Shown one piece after another: positions 13,830 through 27,190 of a DNA stretch of 64,000 nucleotides; position 1 is the stretch's first letter; every line of letters begins with the position of its first letter. This DNA comes from Lithospermum erythrorhizon (Eukaryota > Streptophyta > Magnoliopsida > Boraginales > Boraginaceae), in NCBI GenBank assembly GCA_019722365.1, contig JADFUC010001307.1, forward strand, positions 338,501 to 402,500, read 5' to 3'. A program made the position numbers and the translations under genes. Under the pieces are notes generated by a model that was not told the DNA's origin, made no database searches, and saw only the letters and a program-made list of their open reading frames with translations.

Positions 13830-14340
13830 CCATAAAAAGAAAGGCTTTCATTAGCAGATACCCTGATCACCTGAGGCAATGGAATCAATCCCAGCATTCC
13901 TCATATCCCTCAACTTAAAGCGGCCTGAATGTTCCGCCATTCTTCCTGACTTTAATTGCTGCCATCCCTATCACTCTATCCCTTGCTCTGCAGACTCCAT
14001 CACCCCTTCTTCCTTCTCCACCTCCTTCAACCCTTCTTCTCTTCCCTCCATTCTTAAACCAAGTCCTCAATGATTTCTTTCAGTTTGGTTCAATCCACTT
14101 TGCGGCTGCACACTACTCCCATTTCTCCTGCTGTTATTTTAATCAGCTGGTCACCTGAACTGCTAGAGAAGATTAATTGAACCATGCTCAAGTCTGAGGA
14201 ATCGTTCTCCCTCCCATCAGTAATGATTGTTCTAAGGTATTTGACTTCACAGCAAAAAACATTTCTGGGATTTTCAAAAGGAAACCCCAGCAATAGGGAG
14301 AGAAAGAAAGATGTCTTCATCTCTAGGTCTTTTAGCATTT
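13830..14340 (-). pseudogene. Decayed minus-strand coding relic, family uncertain
   Basis: The minus strand from about 14338 to 13860 reads as protein-like sequence broken by stops and frame changes. A stretch with 'VKYLRTIITDGRENDSSDL' and then 'VQLIFSSSS' is followed, across an in-frame TGA, by 'TKLKEIIEDLV'. In other frames come 'MEGREEGLKEVEKEEG' and 'RFKLRDMRNAGIDSI'. The 'LRTIITDG...FSSS' part faintly resembles the FBD region of plant F-box/LRR proteins, but I cannot confirm this. The frame changes suggest a pseudogene, or exons I could not join. Confidence 0.3.
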
Positions 14341-14453
14341 GTGAATAGTGGGGGTCTTAACCTCTCAAGACTTTGACACTTGAGGGGGGCGAAAAACATT
14401 GATCGCTTTCTTGATACAAAAATACTACTCATTTGCGTGATAAGAACTGAGCA

Positions 14454-14819
14454 TCAGATCGTCGAGATTGGATTAGATGGTGGAGCTTTTTTGATACGGA
14501 GGAGAAGGTACGCGAACGAAGTTTTAAAGGCGGAGGCTGGTGTGGCGGCCCTGCCTGCAAATTTAGGAGGTGGAGGTTGATTTTGGGTGGTGGTTAGATT
14601 TTGATGGTGTAGATTCATTTGAGGAAAAGTGCATAGCACCAATTTTTTCTCATTTTTTGGCAACCGAGACGGCGATAAATCCAGCCATAAGTAGGGAGGA
14701 GTAGCAGGCGAGATAGAAAAAAGAGATTGGGGGAAAGAGGGTGCTCTTGTGGTGAAAGAGCGGAAAGCCCAGGCCTGGGCCACCGATAATAAGCAATAAC
14801 AATCATTTTCTAAGCGCAA
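14454..14819 (-). other. 121-codon open frame, unrecognised
   Basis: An uninterrupted ATG-to-stop frame on the minus strand is rich in Ser, Pro, Leu and Thr. It starts with 'MRLENDCYCLLSVAQAW' and contains a Pro run ('NQPPPPKF'). I see no domain. It could be chance, or an N-terminal exon belonging to the relic just below it, since both are on the minus strand and separated by only about 115 bp. Confidence 0.2.
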
Positions 14820-14839
14820 TCATGTAATATTCATTGTCA

Positions 14840-17800
14840 TTTCGTAGGTTTTTTGGGTTTAAATGTTGTATAATCAAGCCGAAATAACAATCTTACTCGC
14901 TCCATTTATCCTGACATTCATCAATCTTTTATAAACTTTTGATATTTGTTCTTCAAATTACCAGCATCAAACGCAGAATCTCAAAAAGTATTCAAAGTGA
15001 TAAATACTGCATGTCTAAATGATTTTGTTAATTTAGAGATGATAATCTGCATGGATGAAACTACTCCATTATTAACTCTTAATTTAGTGCTGTTTGATAC
15101 TACCATTGAAAGGCGTGAAAAAAACTTCTGCGATTGGAAAAGACATGGAGACCGAAAACAAACGACAACTTGTTTAAATTGTAAGAGCATTTCATCATGA
15201 AAACGGCTGGGTAAAAGAGGAATCCAATTTTCATATCTGCTAGACACTTAAGTCAGTCATAAGATCATCACTAAAGATAGTAGTGAGTGGTGGCAACTGT
15301 ATTTTACACCCAAACCTAGAAACTTTTTTAGTATTTTATTAGTTTTATAAGATTGAAACTATGAAATTTGTAATCGTAGTTCTCCTTTTTTGCCTTTAAT
15401 CATTGTATATGCCACTCAAATGATTCAAAATGTCATAATCCCAATACGATCCCCCAAAAAACTCTTATGAATTTGCCTTTATATAAATGTGTTTGACTAA
15501 ATGATATCGATGTTCTGAATTTTGATATAATGCGAATATGCCATTAGATTGACTACCGCATTGGGTCTATATATTTTTAGATCGATTGCTAAACATAACA
15601 ATATTCAAATTTCGGATGGTATACTGCGATGTGCCAATGACGCGCAAATGTTTGAATAGGATTACTTCAATTTCACTCGAGCACGAACCGCTAATAACGC
15701 TTTCAATTTAAAAAATTGAAGAGACAGATGCCTATTAAACCGGATTTTAAAGTGAACTTTTTCATGTTATGTTAATTTGTTGTTAATGGTATGGGTTGTG
15801 TTATTTCTAATATAAAAATTGGTCAGGCTTCGCAAAAGCAAGGTTTAAAATTAATTTTGATCAGGATACTAGATGGAACTCGACTTTACGTATCTACTAG
15901 TTCTGCATACATATGTATAAGGACGAGAGTCAATACAACATTTTACGAGACGCTCCCACAATTTAATATTATCCCCACTCAAGTTATATAAATAATTAAA
16001 ATATCATATGAATTACTTAAGCTTCTGAGCCATTTAAAGATTATACTAAAGTTTTTTTCAACCTAATACGCAGTCCAAATATTATCTTGTTTTTAGAATG
16101 TATCGTTAATCTTTCCATTCCTATATGACTAAACATAGAGATGGTCATAGAGTTGGGGAGATATGGTTCAATATGGAAGACAAGTTTTTTAAATATTTTC
16201 TATCTTATCCCACATGCATACAGACCGTATAATGCCGATCCTTAACTCTAAATTAAGTCATTTTAATTCTATGTGAAATCGTGATACGGCTAAGATCCTT
16301 TAATCCCTGTAACTAAAAGAGTTTTGATGTTAAAAAATGAGCATAGAATTGAAAAGTATATGTATAACATGTATATCAAATATCTATCACAGTATGGACA
16401 AGTAAGCTCTGCATCAGTAGTGTAACAAGTTTTAATGTGCCTGCTACTGAGCAAGATACGGTCAACATGATCACCTTTTTGTAATGATTTTTACAATTAT
16501 TAGGTAAAACTAGTCCAATCGCCCACAAATATTGACTAACGAGTTAACCTGATTTAACTACTAACTTGAACGGACAATGGTCATAATGATACCAATCCTT
16601 TGATATTAAAAATGGTGCTATTATCAAGCTTCCAGACATTCAAGATGGAAAAAGAAATCTTTTCTATACCTATGTTCACAATAGCTAAGAACTGCATTTA
16701 GTACGGCAAAGTACAATACACTCAAAGACGTCACATCATTCTACAAGCTCGGGCGATTGAAAGTATGTGTTTGTATCAAGTGATTGACGTCACATGGTAT
16801 TTTTAAGATAAGATTACACACTCACGGAAGGAAAGTGGAAAAGATTTGTTCGACCATCTTAGTGACATCATCGAGAAATAGAAATCGGGGCGATTTAAGA
16901 GAACAACACAATAGAAATACACTCCGACAAAAGAAGAATCAAGATGAACTAGTGTATGATGATTAGATTTGTATATAGTTTTTATAATTTTGATTGAATC
17001 TATGAAACTCGTAATCTCCGTCCGCACTTGAAAGTATAAACCGCGGAACTTCAATAATAAAATATCTATTTTGTTTCTTACGTATATTTTCAATACCATT
17101 ACAAATGGAATTAAAATGAAGATACCATTAAATTACTGAACGCATTAATGTTAGATCTAAACGGTACCAGCCCCGTATAAGTCATAAATGACATATACAT
17201 TCTCAGAAGTTAATTGAGTTCACCGCTTTCTCTGCAACCAATCACCACCGGCCGTATATTTTGCTAACGCAGACCTGTGATTGTCAATCCCGCCAAATTT
17301 CCTAAACTTTCAGAACGTACTGCTTAACTAAACGTACCACGGTTATATCAAATAAGTGTCTCAATAGGCGCGACATTTTTTGAACTTCTTCTCATTTATT
17401 AACTTCTCTAATTTCATAAATTTCTCTCCACAAACTCTATGGGCCAAATCTCTGAATTAATCGCCATAACAACCTTATAAACTTCTTTTTTATACTCTCG
17501 TGATTTGCAAATATATTGTTCAACGAAAAATGACACCAAAAAAACAATAAAAGGGACAAGAGGGGGCATAATCGTCACGGGAATCAAGAAAGCAGTGGCT
17601 GTAGAAAAGTCATATAGCTCGAGTGAAAGAGGAACCCTAATAAGGAAGAAAGCAAATACGAGGGAAGTGGAGGAGGACCGAACACGGTGACGCAGGTCAG
17701 AGGAAAAGTGGTGCCTCAACAACGATAAGGAGTATATCTCGCTCTAGGCCTCGATCAAACAATTCACGTAACCTCGTGATTCAATAGAAAAATGCTAAAT

Positions 17801-19183
17801 TAGAATCTTTTGTATACATTTAATTGTGAATGGTATCCTGATAATCGTAGTTCACCCTTATAAGTCTATGGGTATGGACCGTGAGGGCCGAATCCTTGAT
17901 ACTGCACCCTATGATAGGGATTAACTTTTAATGTTAATGAAAGCGCAAGGAACGATTACGGAGGAGTATCTTAGGATTGAATTTTTATAACTGCATACGG
18001 TAGACGATAATGATAAAATGTATAGAGGGACAATATCCCACAAGAAAAAATGCCATGAGAATTGGGCCGCAATTGCATACAAAGAGGACGTGCTAACATG
18101 CTTAACAGCCAATCCTAGATCCCAATCTTAAAAGTACAATCTAAATGGGCCGAAGCATCGGGGCGCTGCTTCCAAAAGGATTTTGTTTCCACTACTAGTC
18201 AGCAAGCCACCGAATCCAAGTTATACAAATGACTGCAACTTGGGCATTTTGACGGAGCAATACAAAGCGCTAATCACCCCCATATTATCCTCTAACACAT
18301 TTTTTATCATAGACTAAGGCGCCACAATAAGCGGATAATACTTATCTTGTCCCATTTGTTGTTGGTGAGGAAAAATGTGCCTCGTCCTAGAATGTCGAAG
18401 CGCATTTTCAAAAGCCTCAATTGCTGTTTAGAAGCTTTCTATTTGTGGGATATGGCGTTGAGATTGAAGTGAGATCTACCAAAATTACGCAGAGGTTAGG
18501 CAAGGTACGGAACTTACAATGCAGTAGGCCTCGGCGCGGCCCGATAAAAGGGTATCTGAGTCGGGCGGGTCCGCAGATCCTCAACAAGGCATCCACCCTC
18601 CCAACAACCGATGAGTGCGAGAGGTGATACTTTAAAAGAATTTGTTGATGAGGTAACCGAAGTTCCGCCGAGGATGTTGTCGATGTCACGAAGGACCAAG
18701 AGTAGATTTATGAACTAAATGACAAATGATGGATCCATACGTGGCCGGGATGTCCGGGCGCTTAATAGGATCGAGACAAAACTTTCCTCAACAACCTTAA
18801 CGACACTCCCCCATGATGCCCAACCTCCTCCCTTGATCGCTGAAGAAGATAAGTGAAAAACACAATTTAATGAACGTGTTTATATATTATATGTAAGGAT
18901 GTTTACGTTGTTACCAGTTTGAAATTTATTATTTAAGTACTTTTTATTTATGTATGATGGTTATATTTCAACAATGATGTAATACGGTGTTTATCATTAC
19001 TAAGTTCGAACAATGTTTATGGTGTTTCAATGATATGGTTTGTCAAGTTTAAACAATATTTTTTATTTTCTACGAGACTTTTATTCCAAGTTTTGCCACG
19101 CTTGATGTCAGGAACGGTGTAGTTGTTTGATATGTTGTGATTGTTGTGAATGCGGCGTATCGTTTGAATGTTTATAGTAAAAG
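14840..19183. other. Intergenic DNA, no supported gene
   Basis: Short open frames on both strands (for example 14946-15200 plus, 16803-17099 minus, 17414-17722 minus, 18417-18689 minus) show no recognisable motif or consistent splice structure. A GC-richer patch at 17850-18830 looks like transposon debris, but I could not assign it. Confidence 0.5.
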
Positions 19184-19365
19184 ATATAAACGCGGGTACC
19201 GCAGTATTTTTGCCCATACCACGCTTATGGAAGCGTAAAAAATGGTACATTTGGTACTGCTTTCATGGCGAAACGTACCAACATAAGGGACGTGGTACCG
19301 CTTTTATGAAACGTACCAACATTAGGTATGGTATTCTGAACTGGCCCGGCCGAATACCTGGCACC
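19184..19365. repeat. GGTACC-bearing tandem repeat, ~40-bp units
   Basis: At least two clear units, and probably a third diverged one, carry 'ggtaccgcttttatg' then 'aaacgtaccaacattagg'. 'acgtaccaacat' is repeated at about 19274 and 19312. The 'ggtac' and 'gtacc' words give partial dyad symmetry. No protein is supported here. Confidence 0.6.
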
Positions 19366-20642
19366 TAATTTGGAGTGGGGTTTCCTGACCAGCAAGCAAA
19401 GGTCAAAAAGTTAATCTCTCGCCCGACCCACTAATTAACGGAATCGGGGTCGCCTGTACACCGGCGGGCTTCGCCGATTCAACCGAATCGGTCACTGGCC
19501 CCCCAATCACCACCGAGCCTGTCATTTAAGCCACGCTCACATACACAATTCAAATATGAAAATAAACGCATCATTTTACTCCCTCCTCATGGGGTGCGTA
19601 ATAGTTGAAAAGTTTCATATGAACAAAAATTATCATTTCAAAAAAAATACTATTTGAATATGTGTGGTTAAATGCCAGATGCTACCTATGCATGCAAGAA
19701 ATTGCCTTTTTAGCGCGTCCAAAGTAGATTCTGACAATCTGTCTTCAAAATCTTTAATTTCTAATGCATGCATTACTTTAGATTTTAGAGTTTAACGTTT
19801 TCCTTTTTTTCTCTTTCACTTTAATGATTTACAAATTGATAAAAATAGAAAGTTTTTGTATAATAATAAATGTCTAAGTTCACAATAAATATTTTATGAC
19901 TTATTTTTGAAGTTTATTACATCATCGTTTTTGCTTAGATAGTATGGAGTATGAATTCACAAGATTGCTGAAATCAATATGGAGATGTAACATAAAATTA
20001 GAACTAAATGAATCTCTGCCATTGGTGACTTTATGTCTTCGTAATTAGTAAAAGTTAAGAATTATTTAATCAATTATAATCTAATTATGGTCCATGTAAT
20101 ATTAAAAAGTCTAATTTAATATTATGGAAGAATGTGATGGTTATTATACATTAAATATTAGAATTTGAAGTGGGTATTATTAAGCCTCTTCTCCCCATAT
20201 TAATCTAATAAATGATGTAATAAGGATGATCTTCAGTAGCCTAGATGTCACTACAACTACTATATAATATCCTTATGTACTATCATGTCTACACCATCTA
20301 AAAGATAAATAAAATAAAACTTTAAGAGGAGAGAAGAGATAAGAAAGTATTCTAACATGGTCATCTTCATCAAACTTCTATTATGGATCAAAGTATGTTC
20401 TTGTCAATTGAATTATATGAATAAGAGTATAAAAAATACTAATTAGGGCATAGACTAATTCTATTGATTTGATTTATAAATTTAGAACTTATTAATTTTT
20501 TAACCAATTGGTAATTTTTTATGATAGTACATTTTAGTTTTAAAGTATTAAAGGTAAAAAATTAGTTCATATTAGGTAGAATTGTACAACATAAACTAAT
20601 TCTCCTTTTTTTTCCTAAGTTGTATATGATGTGACTCATTTT

Positions 20643-21101
20643 GACTAGTCCATCATCATTATGTCTAAGGCCCATCTACGAAGAATATACGCCACTCTCC
20701 GCCAACGACAAACGATGGCAATATTTTTGTCCTCTCTAGTACAATCATTCCCTTGTACTATATATATATATATATATATATAGCATATGGTTCCTCACAA
20801 ACTGCATGTAAGGCTATTGTACTTACTCGCACCTAAATACAACTCTGTATCCGTTACTAACTTAAGCATCGGCGTATCTATGGTCACTGGCCACCACACA
20901 CGCTACAAAATACGACGATACCATAAACACGTAATCAATCCGCCAAAAAGAGTCCCACAACCAAGGATCCGGTATTCAATCCGCCAGTATATTTGACCCG
21001 TTGAATCAAATCAAAGACGGCGATATCTACTTTGCCATTTCTCATAGTTCCAATTCGCGTGAAGTATTTCGACATTGCTTCCGTAAAATATGGATACATC
21101 G
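20643..21101 (+). repeat. Left LTR of the 20.6-26.5 kb element
   Basis: It aligns with 26148-26484, apart from extra sequence including a (TA)12 run. The inner end is set by the adjoining primer-binding-like sequence. Confidence 0.6.
20759..20782. repeat. (TA)12 microsatellite
   Basis: This perfect TA dinucleotide run lies inside the left LTR and is absent from the right one. Confidence 0.95.
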
Positions 21102-21119
21102 TACCGCGCCGTCTGTAGT
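21102..21119 (+). promoter_or_regulatory. Primer-binding-site-like sequence
   Basis: The sequence contains GCGCCGTCTG directly downstream of the left LTR, the position and core of the tRNA primer site in Tat-like Gypsy elements. The usual leading TGG is degraded. Confidence 0.45.
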
Positions 21120-24100
21120 GATCGATTCATCAATACACATGGATAATCAAAAACAACCGCGAGAATCAACACCACGCACCTCGCAACACGCTACCCAATT
21201 TGGGGTCGCCACTATCCTCTACCCGCATACACGGGGCTTTCAATCCAAAGAGAGCGGATACGACAGAGCCGGATGCTGGGCACGGGAAAGCGAGTAGGTC
21301 GCGATAAGATCACGCGAGTTTTGAACAGCGTGTGGAACCCGCAAGGCCACATCACATATATTCACACTATGCCGCATACCGAGGAGTCATATAGTGATGC
21401 TGCAGGCAAAAAACAAGTGTGGCACCAATCTCACATCGTAAGAACATCTCAAGTGCCATCGGGGTATGTTGCTAGTGTGACCCCATAGAAGGCGTGCTAC
21501 GCAACAACACCTCAATACCTTCTTCAAGAAGCTTATGGCGCATCGTGTTTCCAACAAGCATCGCGCCGCCCCAACAAACTAAAATGTCGCTCGGATCGGC
21601 CGGATGCATTTCAAAGAAATCCCTGCCTTCTAACGCATCACGTTGAAGGCAAAAAGAGATCGTACATGGCTTTGCCGCCAAAAACTACATAGCAGATACA
21701 TATCGCCAAACGCGCGATGCCTTTGCGGGCCAAATTTGGGTAGTCGCTCAAAAAAGTCGCACGATGAACGGATACTCGCGGATATTCATCAGGCAAAACG
21801 AATATTTGAGAGCTACCATAGTCGCTATAATAACCTTCGTGAACATTCCCTATGGCGGGATGATAAAGTGGCATACATGGCATTTTAAAGGTTTTGGTGT
21901 GTAAATCAAGAAAGCCTTTTGTACAAACACCTTTGAAGGGATTGAGCTCAAAGCGGCGTAATTCACGCATATTAAGCTGGAGGAGTTAAAGGTAGGCGCG
22001 GTACAACCGTAGATTGTGAAATGTTGAGGAAATATGGGAACGCCAAAAGAAGCCACCTCGCTTGGGAGGTAATACAATGTGATACGGTAGACAACCGCCG
22101 AAAAACCTTGCTACTGTGGTATTTCTTCCAAAGAGGGATGGTCGATGCAACTAGCAAAGATTCACATACTTCCTAACTATCAGGCAATACCTCCCTTTGG
22201 GTGGTCTTCGTGGCGGAGGTAGCACAAGTACGTGATAAACGATTACCTCCCAATACCCGGCGCGGATTTAGTGGAAACCTGCAGTAAATGAGATCAAAAT
22301 CGCTATTGCAGTACCATCGCAAGCAGGCCACGATACAAATGATTGCGTAATTCCGAGAATGGAAATTAAAAATTAATACAACGCGGCAATTTTGAAAGAG
22401 TTCGCAGTGATGTGAAAGCACTAAAAGCCTCAAAGCAGCCCTAGTCCACCTCAAGTATCCACCTCGAGGGCTGCTAAAATATAGTCCTCCATGACACAAC
22501 TCTTACAGCGGCTGGCCTCCCCAGCCTCACGACGGATAAGCAAGCAACTAAAAGAGGTGAAAAACCTCACCTCACCGCAGTGACACGCTGCAACTATTAC
22601 CGGGAATCCATGTAGTCGGCTATTCCGTAAACTCAAGAAAAAAAGTACGCTAAGAGAGTGTGTAATGGGCGAATTTAAACCAGAAAACCTTTAATCTCAG
22701 AGGTCCTAAAGATGCAAAGCGGCGCTTAGTAGCAAAAGCGACATCTCCTCAAGGACAAATTCCCCAAACCCAACCTCTACAAATCTTAAAAAATAAAACA
22801 TGACGAATCATGGTGACGCAGAATAAAGCCAGTGAGTGTTCCAACTCCTTGAACTGTCATAACATGTTCCTTTTTCAAAGGAAGATATTCTTGAAAGGGG
22901 CAACAAGGGGGAAGACTACACGAATGAGCAAGAACCAACAAAAACGTCAACAAAAAGCGGAAATGATAAACAAAAAAGTCGCTTACAAACCTATTAACGA
23001 AAAGCGTAGAAATGTAGTCCAATAACAAAAAGTTAATCGGAGAAACACAAAGCTTGAAAAGTGTTTACAGCTGTCACTCATCACGCCACAACCTCCTTCT
23101 CAACCATCACTTTTCGAATTCTCATTAATAGCGTAACCCTTCAATGGTTTTTGCCAGAGCTCGACGGTGAGCGACTTAACAACACGACGTAACTCTCAAA
23201 GTACCCTCGCCAATCCTCCTGAATTGAACATATCGTACAACCGAGGAAAGTCGCCTAGAACTTGGTCATGCAATCCCACCATACCCAGAAGTCACCTCTT
23301 CTCGCTTATCTTTAACTCAAGCAACGCCGGGGCTACTGCCAATCTCGAGAAAAGACGAAGTCTCCGCCTTTAAGGCACGGAAGTCACTATCTCGCTTCTT
23401 GATAGCCCAACCTAGCGAGTCTTCTAATGCCTTCACAAAAGAGGACCGGTCGCCCGCTTCTCCATCTCCTGCGGTAATGTATCTTCTTCGCTGCCAAGCT
23501 CCATCGCCGCTTCTTCTTGGCCCGACACTTCAGCTTGCTCAATGGATAGGCCTCCCTGCACTAGTCGCTCTTCATCTCTCTCCCTTTAACGAGACTCTGA
23601 GCTGCTTCCAATTTTGTTTATGCCTAACGCTTCTCTCTCAAGTTGGCTATCAACGCCACAGAGCCTGGGCGCCAGAACGATGCAAGGAACGTAGGCCTAA
23701 CGAGAACTGTGGAGACATATAGAGAAAGAAAACAGAAACACCTTTATCATGTGTAAAGCGCGAGCAAGGTACATCCACTGGTCGCTAGGGGTGTTTTCAT
23801 CCCCTTCATCCCAAAGCATAGCTTTGGTGAAAACCGCGTGAAAAAGCCTCTTATGCATTTGTTCCCCATAGACCGAAATGACATAAATCGTTGATGCATA
23901 AGGGGGTTTCGCGAATAGTCAGAGTGGGAATTCAAAGAAGACTCCCGCCTGTAGAAACGTTTCTTCCTTTTACCCTTCAGCTGCCAATCCTCTGCCAAGA
24001 GAACGACGGCCTCGAGAGCTGGAATTCACAAAAGATGGACGCCACATTTCTCCTTTCTTGCACCACCGGCCCTCAAGCGTAAACCGGCACTTCGCCCGTA

Positions 24101-26147
24101 GATATGATTTCGGTGTGATGAGTGTTGGGGCTATGTGAAGAGAAGTTATTGCATCTTCGTGAGCCCTCCAATTTGCCGCTTAGAGATGTGGAGCGAAACT
24201 GTGTTCGAACCTCAAAGTGAAAGACACGGGACAGGATCCGCATGAGAAACCAAATGCTCATGGATCACCAATTGATCATCGAAGCGAGGAAGGCGCTTAC
24301 CTGCCAAGATAAAGCCACTTTCACCTGGTGGGATCCGCCGCCTCCAACGGTGGGCTTCCCAGAAGGTCAAGTTGGAAATGCACTTGGGGAAATTTAGAAC
24401 AAGGAAAGTTAAAACTAAACATATTAAAAAGGCGAATACAATGATATATCACCAAGTAATCGAGGATTTCTCCGGGATTATAAGACATCTATCAGCGGAT
24501 CAAACCCACCATGATTAATGCACTCTCTTCACAATAGGCTTTCCAGGAAGATTTCACCGGAATCGCCTCTGGAAACGCCTGGATTTGACTTTTTATGAAG
24601 GTGGAATCTCTCACATATGTAGAACTCATTCTTTCCTGTAGCGTCCACCGGTTGGAACTCGCGGGTCCCATACCTCCCCAAACGAAGAACCACTGCCTAT
24701 AGAATCTTTTGGAATGAACTTTATTTGGCGGGAGTCGGCTAGAAAATTCTTATTCAATTGCCCACCCCCTTTCGCACCTAGCGAAATATCGAATGGTTTA
24801 TGTTTGGCGGAGAAAAGGCTAGCAAATAGAGGTACGCCTTGTACCCTGTTGGTCTTTACAGTAACTTGAAAACGGTGATGTTTAGCCATCCAATCAGATG
24901 GACTTGCCTGGCACCCTATTTATGTGTTCTAACAAGTCATTTACAAACATACTAAAGGGCAATCGCATCCCAAAGGAAAAGGCTTCTAAATGTGGGAACC
25001 ATCCTGGGACAAAAAGCCCCTCACAAGATCCTCATTTACTATGGGATCCATTATTGACTCGCCTTCTATGTGGACTCTGTCACCAATCCTAATAGAAAAA
25101 ATGTTCTTTAAAATCCCACAAATTGGGAATCAGTAGTGGACGTGGAAGCGGCACTAATCCCCACCTCAGAACCACTGTAGATTCAAAACACTACCGCCGT
25201 GAGGAAGCTCAATCACATGAGTAGAGGAACCCGCGGGTAGTTCTTGATTCGAAACCAAGCACAAGAGGGCAATCGACGGCGGGATACTGCCTTATTTCGT
25301 GGAAAATGTCGCTATCTTCCTCTTTGTTTTAAAAGCCACATTAGTTAATAGATCGTGGTGGGTGAAAAGCAAATCTCATATATCTAACTTCCCCTAAGGC
25401 ACCACAGCGCGTAGGTAGTCTTACCCGCCCGCAGTAGCCGCATCGACAACCCCAATCTGTGTGATTCTCCACAATTGTAATAATGGGGGTAAAAAGTGGT
25501 GTCTCAAAGTCCACCACTCATAGCTTCAAAAGAAAGTCGAAAAGTCAATGAATAGTTGAAAGTGTGTTTAATCAAAAGGTGGGAAGTTTCCCTTAAGAAA
25601 TAAACCCTCAAGAAGCAAAGGTTTAAAGGAGAAATTAGACAATCTGGGACAAAGAAATGAATCAAAAAGTTATTTGAATAAATCAACAAACAAACCCACA
25701 AATCAAGTAAACCCACTAGAATATCTCATAATATGCACCAAAAGCACCTAGTTTGAAGGGCAGAAAATTAAAGAAGGGAAGAACGCCAAACGGCTTGGGA
25801 GCAATAAGTAGAAGGTGGAAACCGAAAAGTTGACGACAAAAGTGAAAAGAAGTACACACAATCTCACCTTTTAGAAGGTTGAAGTGGGCCCACCATGACC
25901 CGGTTCCAAAAGTATGACACGTATAAGAGTATACGCGACGTCCTGCATGTTATGTAGAAATAATTGGACTAACGACGGAAAAACCTCTGCTCCCCTTTGA
26001 TACTTATCCGTCAAATCTTTAATAAACTCCTCGCAGATGATTCAAGGCAATGACGCTTTAGGGCGGATACTCCCTGGGCAAGTGAAATTTAATAATAATA
26101 TATCTTCTTTTCGACGTAAGATCAACACAAATAAAAAGACGATGCGA

Positions 26148-26484
26148 GTAGTCCATCATCATTATGTTTCCTAAAGCTATTGAACTTACTACATATCGTA
26201 AAAGTTATTGAACTTACCGGCACCTAAATACAACTCTGGCTCATTTAGTTAAGCATCGATTATTTGTGGTCGCCGTCGATCACGCTTTCAGTATCATCAT
26301 CATCAATGTAACAACCGCCAGCAGCGTTCCCTCACAACCATGCTGATCCGACATTCAACTGCGGGTATTTGATCAAAGTTGAACCAACTCAAAGACTAAG
26401 GATTATCTACTCTAAACGCATATTTATAATAGTTTCAATTCAAGAAGTATTCGCATATTATTTCTGGAAAATACGGATACATCA
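26148..26484 (+). repeat. Right LTR of the 20.6-26.5 kb element
   Basis: It starts 'agtagtccatcatcattatg' and ends near 'cggatacatca', matching the left repeat with gaps. Target-site duplications were not recognisable. Confidence 0.6.
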
Positions 26485-26878
26485 GTATCTACGACTAACA
26501 ATACGTAGTGGACTAATATATACCTAGAACAAGTTATCTAAATATAGTCACGTACATGGTAAAATATACTATCAATCTTATTATTATAAGAGCAAGTTTA
26601 AAAATCTATTCATTTGAACTCAAGCTATGTAAGTATCAGCATAATTGTTTGACAATATTATTACGTATTGACTACATGTTCAAAACACTTCTATAGTTCT
26701 ATGTCTAGTTTCACTCCATGTACAATATGATATTAAAAGTCACACAAATTACATTTATTTTCCAACAATATATATAAGATCTAATATGTTATACAAAGTA
26801 TTACCAAACATACTATATTATAGTACACACGATGTCATATCATTTGATGTATGGGTTTTAAGTGGTTAGCAGCCGTGC
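26485..26878. other. AT-rich spacer
   Basis: No gene is visible. This may hold the terminator and 3' flank of the RIC-like gene that lies on the minus strand at higher coordinates. Confidence 0.5.
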
Positions 26879-27190
26879 TTAAAGATTTCCTAACAACGAT
26901 AACCAAAGTCGAGAATACACAATTCTCAAATGTGCTAGCTTGTGCAACGTTAAACACACTTCTAGATTAGCAATAAATAATAAAATGAAATTATCTCTTG
27001 AAACTTGACTATATTCATTGCCATGTGATCTCACCAGAGATTCATCGATCATGACTGGTTTTATAGAGGAATCACAGTCTTTGTGCCCAGTATCAACACT
27101 AGATTGTTTGCCTTTAAATCTTGATGACAATTTTGAACTAGAGTCAACACCAAGCGAATCCTTTGATTTCTTTTTCTGATATTGTTTTGG

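Larger units (their letters stand above)
20643..26484 (+). mobile_element. LTR retrotransposon remnant with unrecognised interior
   Basis: Diverged direct repeats of about 340-460 bp flank roughly 5 kb. Both begin 'agtccatcatcattatgt' and share 'cacctaaatacaactctg' and a 'ttaagcatcg' block typical of plant Ty3/Gypsy U5 regions; both end near 'ggatacatc'. Immediately after the left repeat comes 'gcgccgtctg', like the primer-binding site of Tat-type elements. The interior shows no RT, integrase or RNase H in any frame that I could find. A 98-codon plus-strand frame starting just inside (21001-21297) could be a gag remnant. The element may be non-autonomous or may carry captured sequence. Confidence 0.6.

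Noticed and set aside
17880..18120. Possible PIF/Harbinger transposase trace ('tacggaggagtatcttagg')
   Set aside because: Only one short block resembled the family and needed an inserted base. The following catalytic region could not be found.
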